Shown here piece by piece: positions 1-5,714 of a DNA stretch of 5,714 nucleotides (positions within the stretch are counted from its first letter, which is position 1; every line of letters begins with the position of its first letter). This DNA comes from Saprospiraceae bacterium UBA2329. Its GTDB lineage: Bacteria > Bacteroidota > Bacteroidia > Chitinophagales > Saprospiraceae. A program made the position numbers and the translations under genes. Under the pieces are notes generated by a model. The model had not been told where the DNA came from. It searched no databases and worked only from the letters and a program-made list of their open reading frames with translations. The stretch spans positions 11,366 to 17,079 of the forward strand of contig DDUV01000015.1 in NCBI GenBank assembly GCA_002344975.1, read 5' to 3'.

Positions 1-96
1 CAATATTCCGGCCTTGCTCCGGCCAGTGAAGAAGATCAGTTGCGTCCGCATATTTTTCCCGATTTGGTCATTGATCTGAAAGAGGTTTTTGTATAA
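1..96 (+). CDS. Uma2 family protein, C-terminal fragment (cut by window edge)
   Basis: Reading from base 1 in frame gives 31 codons and a TAA stop. The peptide matches the C-terminus of the complete Uma2 protein that follows at 28 of 31 residues; the differences are Q/K at the first position, S/T in the middle and V/S at the end. The DNA matches at 81 of 96 positions, and most differences are at third codon positions. It is therefore the tail of a paralogous Uma2 (DUF820) gene whose body lies to the left of the window. Uma2 proteins have the PD-(D/E)XK nuclease fold, but the catalytic part is not visible here. It is read as a truncation by the window edge, not as a pseudogene, because the frame is open and ends at the same place as the neighbour. 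Confidence 0.88.
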   Translation, partial: QYSGLAPASEEDQLRPHIFPDLVIDLKEVFV

Positions 97-112
97 CATC
101 AAGCTCCGAACC

Positions 113-718
113 ATGAGTACCGCCACGCTTCCCAAAATCGTCACGCAGTTTTCCGAGCTCGACCCGGAAGGCCACTACACCTACGCCGACTACCTCCTGT
201 GGCAATTTCAGGAGCGCGTCGAACTCATCAAGGGGCGGGTTTTTAAGATGAGTCCGGCGCCGAATATGTCGCACCAAAGAGTTTCGCAATCGCTCAATTT
301 CATACTGATGAGCCATTTCCGAAAGCACCTGTGTCAGGTTTGCGTTGCCCCCTTCGATGTGCGCCTGCCCGTCAAAGACAAAAAGGGCCGCCAATCCACC
401 GTTGTGCAACCCGACATCTGCGTCATCTGCGACGAAAGCAAACTCGATGAGCAGGGCTGCAACGGCGCCCCCGACTGGGTCATCGAAATCCTCTCGCCGG
501 GCAACAGCCGCATGGAGATGCGCGAAAAGTTCAGGGTTTATGAAGAGGCCGGCGTGCGCGAATATTGGATTGTCAATCCGACAGGACGCAACGTTTTACA
601 GTACGTTCTCAACGAAGTAGGTAAATATTCCGGTCTTGCTCCGGCAACGGAAGAAGACCAACTGCGCCCGCACATTTTTCCCGATTTGGTCATTGATCTT
701 AAAGAAGTGTTTTCATAA
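113..718 (+). CDS. Uma2 family (DUF820) PD-(D/E)XK-fold protein, putative endonuclease
   Basis: This is a complete 201-aa protein, a usual length for Uma2. Visible family landmarks are VELIKG with E37, the MSPAP turn followed by H54, QPDI with D101, WVIEILSPG with E125, a lysine at K139 in EKFRVYEEAGV, and REYWIVNP at 149-156. E37, D101, E125 and K139 are the likely metal-binding and catalytic set of the PD-(D/E)XK nuclease fold. The family's cellular role is not well established; it is abundant and often multicopy in cyanobacteria and Bacteroidota. There is no signal peptide or membrane segment, so it should be cytoplasmic. ATG at 113 is chosen because the frame upstream offers only a TTG at 89 that overlaps the previous gene, and family similarity starts well after residue 1. 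It lies 16 bases behind a paralogue, so the pair is probably co-transcribed and arose by tandem duplication. Confidence 0.9.
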   Translation: MSTATLPKIVTQFSELDPEGHYTYADYLLWQFQERVELIKGRVFKMSPAPNMSHQRVSQSLNFILMSHFRKHLCQVCVAPFDVRLPVKDKKGRQSTVVQPDICVICDESKLDEQGCNGAPDWVIEILSPGNSRMEMREKFRVYEEAGVREYWIVNPTGRNVLQYVLNEVGKYSGLAPATEEDQLRPHIFPDLVIDLKEVFS

Positions 719-789
719 ACGCGCTCCGGCAACAATCCCCAATACAGAGCGTTTCCTGCAACACACAACACTCGAAAAACACCTCCCAC
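719..789 (+). other. 71-base intergenic gap between Uma2 and EAD11-like/TPR gene
   Basis: This short spacer contains no ORF. A weak 5-base inverted repeat (CGCTC at 722-726, GAGCG at 748-752) is present but too short to call a terminator, and no T-run follows it. I see no match to the Bacteroidota promoter core (TTG near -33, TAnnTTTG near -7). A promoter for the downstream pair may lie here but cannot be pinned down. The 10 bases before the ATG at 790 (ACCTCCCACA) have no Shine-Dalgarno motif, which is common in Bacteroidota. Confidence 0.4.
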
Positions 790-2481
790 ATGGAGCCACG
801 CAAGATTGCAGAACAGGTCAGACAACTCATCGCACAGGCTGAAACAGAAGAGGCCCTGCGCGTACTGCTCGAATATTTGCCCACCGAAAAGCGCTGGAGC
901 GAACTGAAACAGGCTGCCGCCGAAGCGCAGGCCCAGTTTCTGAACGCCAAACGCGAGGCCAATGGCGGGCGCATCACTTTTGACCAGGCCGATCTGATTT
1001 ACAACCGCGTCAACAACGCCGTATATCAAATTGCCGACGACCTCGAAAACGGCATCACCCGCCTGACGCCGGCACAGCAAACCCGGCGCATGTTGCCTTA
1101 TCTGGCAATTGCGATAGGAGCAGTGGCCATTGCATTTCTGGGATATTGGGTATCCCAACAAGGCGGCGAAGACGATCCCGCAGATACGCAGCAAACGCAA
1201 ACCGGCTGTCCTGATTTTGAGGCCGGCGATTCTTTCAAAATCCTTTTGTGGGAATATGATTCTTTCAACGAAGACAACGTTGATTCAAAAAAATTGCCGG
1301 TGGCCCTGCAAAACCGCCTCAGTTCGATAGACAGAGACGGCTTGTTGCAAACCGGCATCTATACTTTAGCTGAAAATCAGAAATATCCGTTGAGAAAAGA
1401 GCAAGCGCTGCAATGCGAGGCACAATTGTCACTTTGGGGTACAACAGACAAAGTGAACGAAAATCAATGGATCGTCATCACCAATTTTGCGTTTGCCAAG
1501 CCTTGGCAGCTCAAACGTTGGGGCATGTCGCCCGGCGACGACTGGGAAAAATCCGACATTGCCGCCACTCTTCCGCTTCAAGGCGTTTTTGTGGACACGA
1601 TTTCCTCGCTTTCCAGCGTGTTCACCGAGGGCAAAATTTCTACCAAAGTGGAGCAATTGCTGCAAATCGCCATCGGCCTCAATGCAACGCTGACATCCGA
1701 CCAAAACGGCGCTGTCGCCACATTAGAATCGTTTGAAAGCCAGGATTCTACATTGGCGCTGCTGGGCGGCATGTTGCTGGCCGACAATTACACGCGGATG
1801 GGAAAAGAAGAACAGGCGCTGGCAGCTTATGAAAAGGTTTTGTCGGTGCATCCCAACTACGCGCTGGCTCTGAACAACTACGCCGCCCTGCAAATCAAAA
1901 AGGGCAACTACGGCGAGGCCATCGCCACCTTGGACAACGCAGCCACCGTGGCACCGAAAAATGCCGATGTGCTGGCCATGCGAGGCTCGGCTTATCTGGC
2001 TGTCAATCAATTGGATAAGGCTCAAAAAGACTTCTCAAAGGCACAGGAACTGACTACGAACAAAGCAGCCGGCACGGAGGCAAGAAAAGAGGTACGGTCT
2101 AAAGTGATTGAGCAAAAAGTGGAAGAACTCAACGTTCGCGTGCAACAGGAAAAGCAACGCCGCAGCGAGGCCGAGCAGCAGCTGAAGGTCACTCCGGAAA
2201 ATGTGGAGGCGCTCAATACCCGCGCCGATGCCAGCAAAAATCTGGGCGATCACAAAACGGCCATCCAAAGCGCCAATGAGGTGATAAAAATGCAACCCGA
2301 CAACGTGAAAGCGCACACCATTCTCGTGGAATCACTCACCGCGCTGGGCGATACCGCCAGAGTTCGCACCGCCCTCACACGCGCTGAAAAAATCGGCATA
2401 GCTCCTGCCGAAATCAAAGAAAATGCGCCGCTCATCCGCAGCCTCACGGACACCACTTTATTCCGCCGAAGATTCAATTGA
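790..2481 (+). CDS. Single-pass membrane protein: EAD11-like N-terminal domain, TM helix, extracytoplasmic domain, TPR repeats
   Basis: This 563-aa protein has a clear modular layout. Residues 1-90 form an all-helical domain (VRQLIAQAETEEALRVLL, then a long amphipathic helix, then GGRITFDQADLIYNRVN and a final helix) that resembles effector-associated domain 11, a small adaptor domain of Bacteroidota conflict and signalling proteins. Residues 102-121 are one hydrophobic helix preceded by RR, so the N-terminus should be cytoplasmic and the rest extracytoplasmic. Residues 146-300 look alpha/beta (FKILLWEY; later QLSLWGTTD and WIVITNFAF). This recalls the TolB-N/FlgO/CsgG-like domains often placed before TPRs, but the match is by pattern only. 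The only two cysteines, C140 and C209, both lie outside the membrane and could form a disulfide. TPR units occupy about 321-424, a charged helix 425-465, and further TPR units about 470-540. The TGA stop is 2 bases before the rmuC start, indicating an operon. The exact function is unknown; a receptor or scaffold role is inferred. Confidence 0.85.
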   Translation: MEPRKIAEQVRQLIAQAETEEALRVLLEYLPTEKRWSELKQAAAEAQAQFLNAKREANGGRITFDQADLIYNRVNNAVYQIADDLENGITRLTPAQQTRRMLPYLAIAIGAVAIAFLGYWVSQQGGEDDPADTQQTQTGCPDFEAGDSFKILLWEYDSFNEDNVDSKKLPVALQNRLSSIDRDGLLQTGIYTLAENQKYPLRKEQALQCEAQLSLWGTTDKVNENQWIVITNFAFAKPWQLKRWGMSPGDDWEKSDIAATLPLQGVFVDTISSLSSVFTEGKISTKVEQLLQIAIGLNATLTSDQNGAVATLESFESQDSTLALLGGMLLADNYTRMGKEEQALAAYEKVLSVHPNYALALNNYAALQIKKGNYGEAIATLDNAATVAPKNADVLAMRGSAYLAVNQLDKAQKDFSKAQELTTNKAAGTEARKEVRSKVIEQKVEELNVRVQQEKQRRSEAEQQLKVTPENVEALNTRADASKNLGDHKTAIQSANEVIKMQPDNVKAHTILVESLTALGDTARVRTALTRAEKIGIAPAEIKENAPLIRSLTDTTLFRRRFN

Positions 2482-2483
2482 AC

Positions 2484-3815
2484 ATGGAAGCAACATTGAC
2501 TATTTCCCTGCTTTTTTTGCTCATTGGCTTGGTAATAGGCGCCCTCAGCGCCTGGATGCTGGCCCGTTTCAAATCGCGGATTGACCACCTGCCCAAGTCG
2601 GAAGTGCAGGCTCAGTTTGTGGCCAAAGAAGTGCATGAGGCTGCCTTGCAACAAAACGATCTCCTCCGCGATGAATTGATTTCCAAAGAGGAACAACTGC
2701 GCGAACTGACCGGCCAAACGCGGGCGCAGGAGCAATCTATGCTGCACCTGCGGGAAAAATTGGAGGAGCAAAGACACGAGATGCTGCGCTTGCAGGAGCG
2801 CTTCCAGACGGAGTTTGAAAACGTGGCCAACCGCCTGCTGGAGGAAAAATCGCAGAAGTTCAGCGCACACAATCAGCAGCAAATAGGGGAACTGCTGCAC
2901 CCGCTGCGCGAAAAAATCAAAACCTTTGAGGAAAACATCGAGCGGCGCTTTGTGGAAGAAACCCGCGACCGCGTCTCGCTGAAAAAAGAAATAGAACAAC
3001 TCCGCGACCTCAACCGCCAACTCAGTCAGGATGCCAACAATCTGGCCGGCGCGCTCAAAGGCGACAACAAAGCGCAGGGCGACTGGGGCGAAATGCAACT
3101 CGAACTGCTGCTGGAACGGGCGGGCCTCGCCAAAGACATTCACTACTCGGTGCAAAGCTCCTTTGCTGATGAAGAGGGCCGCCAAAAACGCCCCGATTGC
3201 ATCATCCATCTGCCTGACAGCAAGCACCTTATCATAGACTCCAAAGTGTCGCTGACGGCCTACGAGCGCTTCTTCAGCAGCCAGGAACCGGAGGAGCAGA
3301 AAAAGCACTTGGCCGCGCATGTGGACAGTATGCGCCGCCATATCCGCGAGCTGAGCGAGAAAAATTACACCTCGCTGTATCAGATCAACAGCCCGGACTA
3401 CCTGCTGCTGTTTGTGCCCTTAGAATCGGCCTTCAACGTGGCGCTGCAACAGGATTCGCGGCTCTTCCTCGACGCGCTCGACCGCAACATCGTCATCGTC
3501 ACTACCTCTACCCTGCTGGCTACCATGCGCACGGTGGCCTTCATCTGGAAGCAGGACAAGCAGAAGCGCTCGGTGATGGAAATAGCGCGACAAAGCGGCC
3601 TGCTGTACGATAAGTTTGTGGCCTTTGTGGAAGACTTGCGCGGTATCGGCCAGCGCTTGGATTCGGCGCAACAGGCTTACCACGATGCCATGCTCAAGCT
3701 GAGCGACGCCCGCCGCCCTGGCGATACGCTCATTGGCAAGGCTGAGAAAATCAGGGAGTTGGGAGCAAAAACCTCCAAACAATTGCCGAAAGAATTGACG
3801 GATGGCGGAGAGTAG
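2484..3815 (+). CDS. rmuC: DNA recombination protein RmuC
   Basis: This 443-aa protein has the typical RmuC architecture. It begins with a transmembrane helix (about 5-27), continues with a long coiled coil (about 45-190) rich in E, Q, R and L heptads, and ends in the conserved RmuC domain. Family signatures seen are KGDNKAQGDWGE (192-203), KRPDCIIHLPD (235-245), IDSKVSLTAY (251-260), SPDYLLLFVPLESAF (303-317) and a WKQDKQ segment near 355. E203, D238, D252 and K254 fit a PD-(D/E)XK nuclease core (PD...DSK). E. coli RmuC limits recombination and inversion between short inverted repeats; here it would act at the inner membrane on DNA. ATG at 2484 is chosen. An in-frame TTG at 2478 overlaps the upstream stop by four bases and would add two residues. 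Either start implies translational coupling to the TPR gene. A GC-rich spacer before convergent genes follows. Confidence 0.95.
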   Translation: MEATLTISLLFLLIGLVIGALSAWMLARFKSRIDHLPKSEVQAQFVAKEVHEAALQQNDLLRDELISKEEQLRELTGQTRAQEQSMLHLREKLEEQRHEMLRLQERFQTEFENVANRLLEEKSQKFSAHNQQQIGELLHPLREKIKTFEENIERRFVEETRDRVSLKKEIEQLRDLNRQLSQDANNLAGALKGDNKAQGDWGEMQLELLLERAGLAKDIHYSVQSSFADEEGRQKRPDCIIHLPDSKHLIIDSKVSLTAYERFFSSQEPEEQKKHLAAHVDSMRRHIRELSEKNYTSLYQINSPDYLLLFVPLESAFNVALQQDSRLFLDALDRNIVIVTTSTLLATMRTVAFIWKQDKQKRSVMEIARQSGLLYDKFVAFVEDLRGIGQRLDSAQQAYHDAMLKLSDARRPGDTLIGKAEKIRELGAKTSKQLPKELTDGGE

Positions 3816-3966
3816 CCCGTTGCGCGAGGGATGGAAGCGGATGGGCCTTACCGGTTCACAGCGGAGAGGCGCATGTAGCGGACAGCCCGGCCCCACGCCC
3901 TGATGCTCCCTCCTCTGGAGGGTCGGGGAGGCGGTAGAGTGGGGTGCGCCCAAAAACAAAAAAAAA
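3816..3966. repeat. GC-rich structured intergenic element between convergent genes (candidate dispersed repeat or RNA)
   Basis: The 151 bases between rmuC and the convergent minus-strand gene hold no credible ORF but are strongly GC-rich and rich in self-complementary blocks. An inner hairpin has arms CCCTCC (3908-3913) and GGAGGG (3917-3922) with a 3-base loop. An outer stem can form from CCCCAC (3891-3896) and GTGGGG (3939-3944). GGGCC (3843-3847) can pair with GGCCC (3889-3893), though not at the same time as the whole outer stem. The element ends in TGCGCCC, followed by an A-rich tract (3952-3966). The wording of the element (GCGCGAGGGATGGAAGCGGA early, GGGGTGCGCCC late) resembles a recurrent element I associate with Bacteroidota intergenic regions; that is recollection, not a search result. 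It might be a dispersed repeat, a structured RNA, or part of a transcription end. Confidence 0.5.
3908..3922. other. Hairpin inside the intergenic element
   Basis: This is a perfect 6-bp GC-rich stem (CCCTCC/GGAGGG) with a TCT loop. It sits 92 bases after the rmuC stop. No T-run follows on the plus strand, so it is not a canonical intrinsic terminator for rmuC. On the minus strand, the T-rich stretch (complement of 3952-3966) comes before the hairpin, which is also the wrong order. It is best read as a structural part of the surrounding element. Confidence 0.4.
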
Positions 3967-4470
3967 CTACACCAACTGGTACGTCTCGAAAAACTCTTCC
4001 CGCGCGATGCGATACACCGAACTGCCGTCGGGCGGGCAGGCCAGATAATCGCCGGCTTTGGCGGCCATGCTGCTGCCCCAGGATGCGGTGAAATGAAACG
4101 CCTGCGGCAACTGAAGCTCCTGTAGCAATGCCTCGTCTATGCACAGCGCCAGAATGCGACCTACGGGGTGGTACAGCGCAAAGCCCTCATTGTCAGTGCT
4201 TTCTTCGGGAGCAGGTACATAGCGCTCGGCAAATTTATCGGCAGACATCACATAAGCCTCGCCGGCTCGGGTGGTGTTTTGCACGATCATATCCCCGGCT
4301 TCGGCGGTGTTGATGGTTTCCAATCCGTCGGAGGTGCGGGTTTCGATGCGCTCGCCGTCAAGGGCTGCTTTGGCGCGGATCGGGCGGAATTTTTTGTACT
4401 CGTTGCCGCGGGATTGCAGCAGCGGAATGAACAGCGCACACATTTGTTCCTGACTCAGAATAGCTTCCAT
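3967..4470 (-). CDS. Hypothetical protein with two internal GD-Y-F-Y repeats
   Basis: This is a 167-aa protein without signal peptide or membrane segment, so presumably cytoplasmic. I do not recognise a named family. Two similar blocks are visible: residues 56-84, where AEAGDMIV leads to Y73, F80 and Y84, and residues 137-164, where AKAGDYLA leads to Y153, F160 and Y164. Both end in a Y-(6)-F-(3)-Y pattern, which suggests an ancestral duplication of one small beta-rich unit. The ending of each unit (GDY, then a Y/R/I strand, then F..TY) recalls small, often phage- or plasmid-associated proteins that carry a GDY motif after an 'eG' strand, but that link is only a resemblance. ATG at 4470 gives MEAILSQEQM; a short AT-rich leader and a large hairpin lie just upstream. 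The gene follows the patatin gene by 83 bases and may be read through from it if the hairpin does not stop transcription. The TAG stop is immediately followed by an A/T tract. Confidence 0.72.
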   Translation of the reverse strand: MEAILSQEQMCALFIPLLQSRGNEYKKFRPIRAKAALDGERIETRTSDGLETINTAEAGDMIVQNTTRAGEAYVMSADKFAERYVPAPEESTDNEGFALYHPVGRILALCIDEALLQELQLPQAFHFTASWGSSMAAKAGDYLACPPDGSSVYRIAREEFFETYQLV

Positions 4471-4490
4471 CGTGTATTATTATTGATAGA

Positions 4491-4541
4491 TAGTGAAGGG
4501 GTGACTCCGTCAGGTTGAATGCTGAAGTCACCCCTTCACTA
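4491..4541. repeat. Perfect 16-bp inverted repeat forming a long hairpin
   Basis: Arm TAGTGAAGGGGTGACT (4491-4506) is exactly complementary to AGTCACCCCTTCACTA (4526-4541). The stem can continue after a 3-base bulge (4507-4509) with TCAG (4510-4513) pairing to CTGA (4522-4525), leaving an 8-base loop. The hairpin fills most of the gap between the patatin stop (12 bases away) and the ATG of the 167-aa gene (20 bases away). On the minus strand it is followed by TCTATCAATAATAATA, which is AT-rich but not a T-run. It may be a transcription attenuator or processing site between the two genes, or a dispersed REP-like palindrome. The structure is certain from sequence; the role is not. Confidence 0.85.
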
Positions 4542-4553
4542 AGGGTAGAACCT

Positions 4554-5666
4554 TTACAAATCAAACGAAGCGGGCAAATGCTCGCTCTTGACGTACTTTG
4601 CCGCTGCCTTTTCGCCTATTTTCGCCAACTCGAAGCGATTTTCAGCGTCGCTCATTTCCCTCAGTTTTTCAATTTCGGCGAGCGATTTGGGCAAACCGAT
4701 TTCGGCCATAACCTCCTCATTCAGAGGAGCATCATAGCGCAGATAATGCAGCAGCGCCCTGTCTTCCGGCAGCAACCCGCCGACGGAAGTGCCCAATGCG
4801 CGGTCAATTTTCTGCGCGTGCGGCGAGCGGGCCAGCGTTTGCAATATCAATTGATTTTGCATGTTGGCATCGTACATGAGCATATTGGGAACAGCCGCAG
4901 CCCAGTCCCAGAGCCTGTTGTCGAGTACGTCGTCAATTTTAAATTTGGAGCGGGTGGCGCCGGTACCCACCGAAACGACGAGCAACTGATCGGCGCTGGT
5001 GGCCCACCTGATATTGTAGGCGGGCAGGGTGGCGATGAGAAAGAGTTGCAGGGCCGGGTTGTTGGCCATGCTCACGCCGCCGTCCACAAAAGCGCCTTCC
5101 TCCCCCGCGCCCACGTTGATTTTTTCGGGCAGAAAATAGGTGGGCGCTGCCGTGCTGGCCCGCACGACGTTTCGGAGCGGCATCTCTCTGTTTCTGTCGA
5201 AATACGGCATATCGGGGTGGTTCACCAAGGGCCAGGTGCCGCCTGTGTCGGCGCGTTTGGCGATGATGCCGAGGCCGGTTTTGAGGCTTTCATCACCGAA
5301 GGGGCGGTCGCCGAGGTGCTTTTTGAGTTGCGCCCGGAGCGCGTCTTCTTTGAATTTGGCGCTGAGCATACCGAAGATGCCCCGCCTTTGGGCAAAAATC
5401 TCGCCGCCCAACTCTAAGTACATCTTCTTGATGAAGGCCGTGTCTTTGCCGACCGCCAGCAGGGTGGCAATGATGGAGCCTGTACTGGTGCCGCCGATGA
5501 GGTCGAAATAATCGCAGAGCAGGAGCCTGGGATTGTTGTGCCGCTGCCGGAGCAGGGCTTCCAATTTTTCCAAAAAGCCCAGCGTGAGCGCGCCGCGAAT
5601 GCCGCCGCCGTCTAATGCCAGGATGCGTTTGGGTCCCGGCGATCTCAATCTTTCGTGTAGTGTCAT
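4554..5666 (-). CDS. Patatin-like phospholipase
   Basis: This is a 370-aa cytoplasmic-looking protein with no signal peptide. It carries the full patatin catalytic set: the oxyanion loop DGGGIRG (19-25), the nucleophile elbow GTSTG (59-63) with Ser61, and the DGG motif at 195-197 with Asp195, completing the Ser-Asp dyad. An ANNPAL motif (201-206) follows, as is usual after the catalytic Asp. Patatins are lipid acyl hydrolases (EC 3.1.1.-) that release fatty acids from membrane phospholipids. The C-terminal part from about 310 is helical and charged, with no additional domain recognised. ATG at 5666 is used because DGGGIRG then starts 19 residues in, typical for bacterial patatins; AGAAG just before it is a poor ribosome site. 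The patatin domain also occurs as a CBASS effector (CapV), but no cyclase gene is next to this one within the window. The 167-aa gene follows on the same strand. Confidence 0.93.
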   Translation of the reverse strand: MTLHERLRSPGPKRILALDGGGIRGALTLGFLEKLEALLRQRHNNPRLLLCDYFDLIGGTSTGSIIATLLAVGKDTAFIKKMYLELGGEIFAQRRGIFGMLSAKFKEDALRAQLKKHLGDRPFGDESLKTGLGIIAKRADTGGTWPLVNHPDMPYFDRNREMPLRNVVRASTAAPTYFLPEKINVGAGEEGAFVDGGVSMANNPALQLFLIATLPAYNIRWATSADQLLVVSVGTGATRSKFKIDDVLDNRLWDWAAAVPNMLMYDANMQNQLILQTLARSPHAQKIDRALGTSVGGLLPEDRALLHYLRYDAPLNEEVMAEIGLPKSLAEIEKLREMSDAENRFELAKIGEKAAAKYVKSEHLPASFDL

Positions 5667-5690
5667 CTTCTATGGATTTTAAGATTCAAT

Positions 5691-5714
5691 ATTTCGGATT
5701 CCCGATTTCGGATT
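5691..5714. repeat. 10-bp direct repeat at the right edge
   Basis: ATTTCGGATT occurs at 5691-5700 and again at 5705-5714, separated by CCCG, giving a 14-base period. The second copy runs into the end of the window, so the array may be longer. It lies 25 bases or more upstream of the patatin start. It could be part of an intergenic repeat or an operator-like site; two copies are too few to decide. Confidence 0.55.

Larger units (their letters stand above)
1..718 (+). repeat. Tandem paralogous gene duplication (Uma2 pair), homologous 3' ends 1-96 and 623-718
   Basis: The last 96 bases of the two Uma2 genes align without gaps at 81 of 96 positions. They include an uninterrupted 26-base identical stretch at 52-77 and 674-699. 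The bases just after each stop also share a short GCTCCG core (103-108 and 723-728), so the duplicated unit may extend slightly past the coding region, though that is weak. The extent of the left copy cannot be seen. Confidence 0.75.

Noticed and set aside
89..112. TTG start at 89 extending the Uma2 gene by eight residues
   Set aside because: It would overlap the previous gene's stop, is a rare start codon, and adds residues outside the family's conserved region; ATG at 113 is simpler.
722..752. Hairpin CGCTC/GAGCG after the Uma2 stop as a terminator
   Set aside because: The stem is only five base pairs with a long loop and no T-run, so chance is a sufficient explanation.
538..1200. 220-codon open frame on the minus strand over Uma2 and the TPR gene start
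   Set aside because: It spans two convincing plus-strand genes and the gap between them, and its translation has no family features.
2250..3341. 363-codon open frame on the minus strand across rmuC
   Set aside because: It lies almost wholly antisense to the clearly recognised rmuC gene and the end of the TPR gene. Its translation is rich in F, L and Q with no domain pattern, as expected from the reverse complement of a coiled-coil gene.
3952..3966. Intrinsic terminator for the minus-strand genes using the T-run just after the stop
   Set aside because: The T-run directly follows the TAG, but the only inverted repeat before it (around ACCAACTGGT) leaves a loop too small and a stem too short to be credible.
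4515..5417. 300-codon open frame on the plus strand across the patatin gene
   Set aside because: It is antisense to the patatin gene with all catalytic motifs intact, and its translation shows no recognisable domain.
4554..5666. CBASS system with a CapV-type patatin effector
   Set aside because: No CD-NTase (cyclase) or Cap2/Cap3-like gene is visible. The downstream gene does not resemble any of them, so the patatin alone does not support the call.

Overview
The window looks like chromosomal DNA of a Bacteroidota bacterium. The main reasons are an N-terminal domain resembling effector-associated domain 11 (EAD11) on a membrane TPR protein, Uma2-family genes in tandem, the absence of clear Shine-Dalgarno sequences before the genes, and a GC-rich intergenic element of a kind I associate with that phylum. 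The base composition is mildly GC-rich, which would suit a Saprospiria-like lineage. This assignment is an inference from gene content, not from a marker gene.

Left half, plus strand: the window opens in the last 31 codons of one Uma2-family (PD-(D/E)XK fold) gene. A complete Uma2 paralogue of 201 aa follows after 16 bases, and its C-terminus is nearly identical to that of the first. After a 71-base gap comes a 563-aa single-pass membrane protein. It has a cytoplasmic EAD11-like helical domain, a transmembrane helix, an extracytoplasmic alpha/beta segment and TPR repeats. Its stop codon lies 2 bases before the start of a complete rmuC gene (443 aa, membrane-anchored coiled coil plus nuclease-fold domain), so these two genes are very probably co-transcribed.

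Centre: the plus-strand block ends at rmuC. A 151-base GC-rich, potentially structured intergenic stretch ending in an A-rich tract separates it from genes arriving on the opposite strand.

Right half, minus strand: a patatin-like phospholipase (370 aa, complete Ser-Asp dyad) is followed by a 167-aa protein of unknown function with a visible internal duplication. The 83 bases between them are mostly filled by a perfect 16-bp inverted repeat that can form a long hairpin. The right edge holds a short direct repeat that may continue beyond the window.

How the genes work together is only partly clear. The EAD11-like/TPR protein with its coupled rmuC is the most suggestive unit, because EADs are known adaptor domains of bacterial conflict and signalling systems. 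No complete, named defence system (CBASS, CRISPR, restriction-modification) is present, and no mobile element, tRNA or rRNA was seen.
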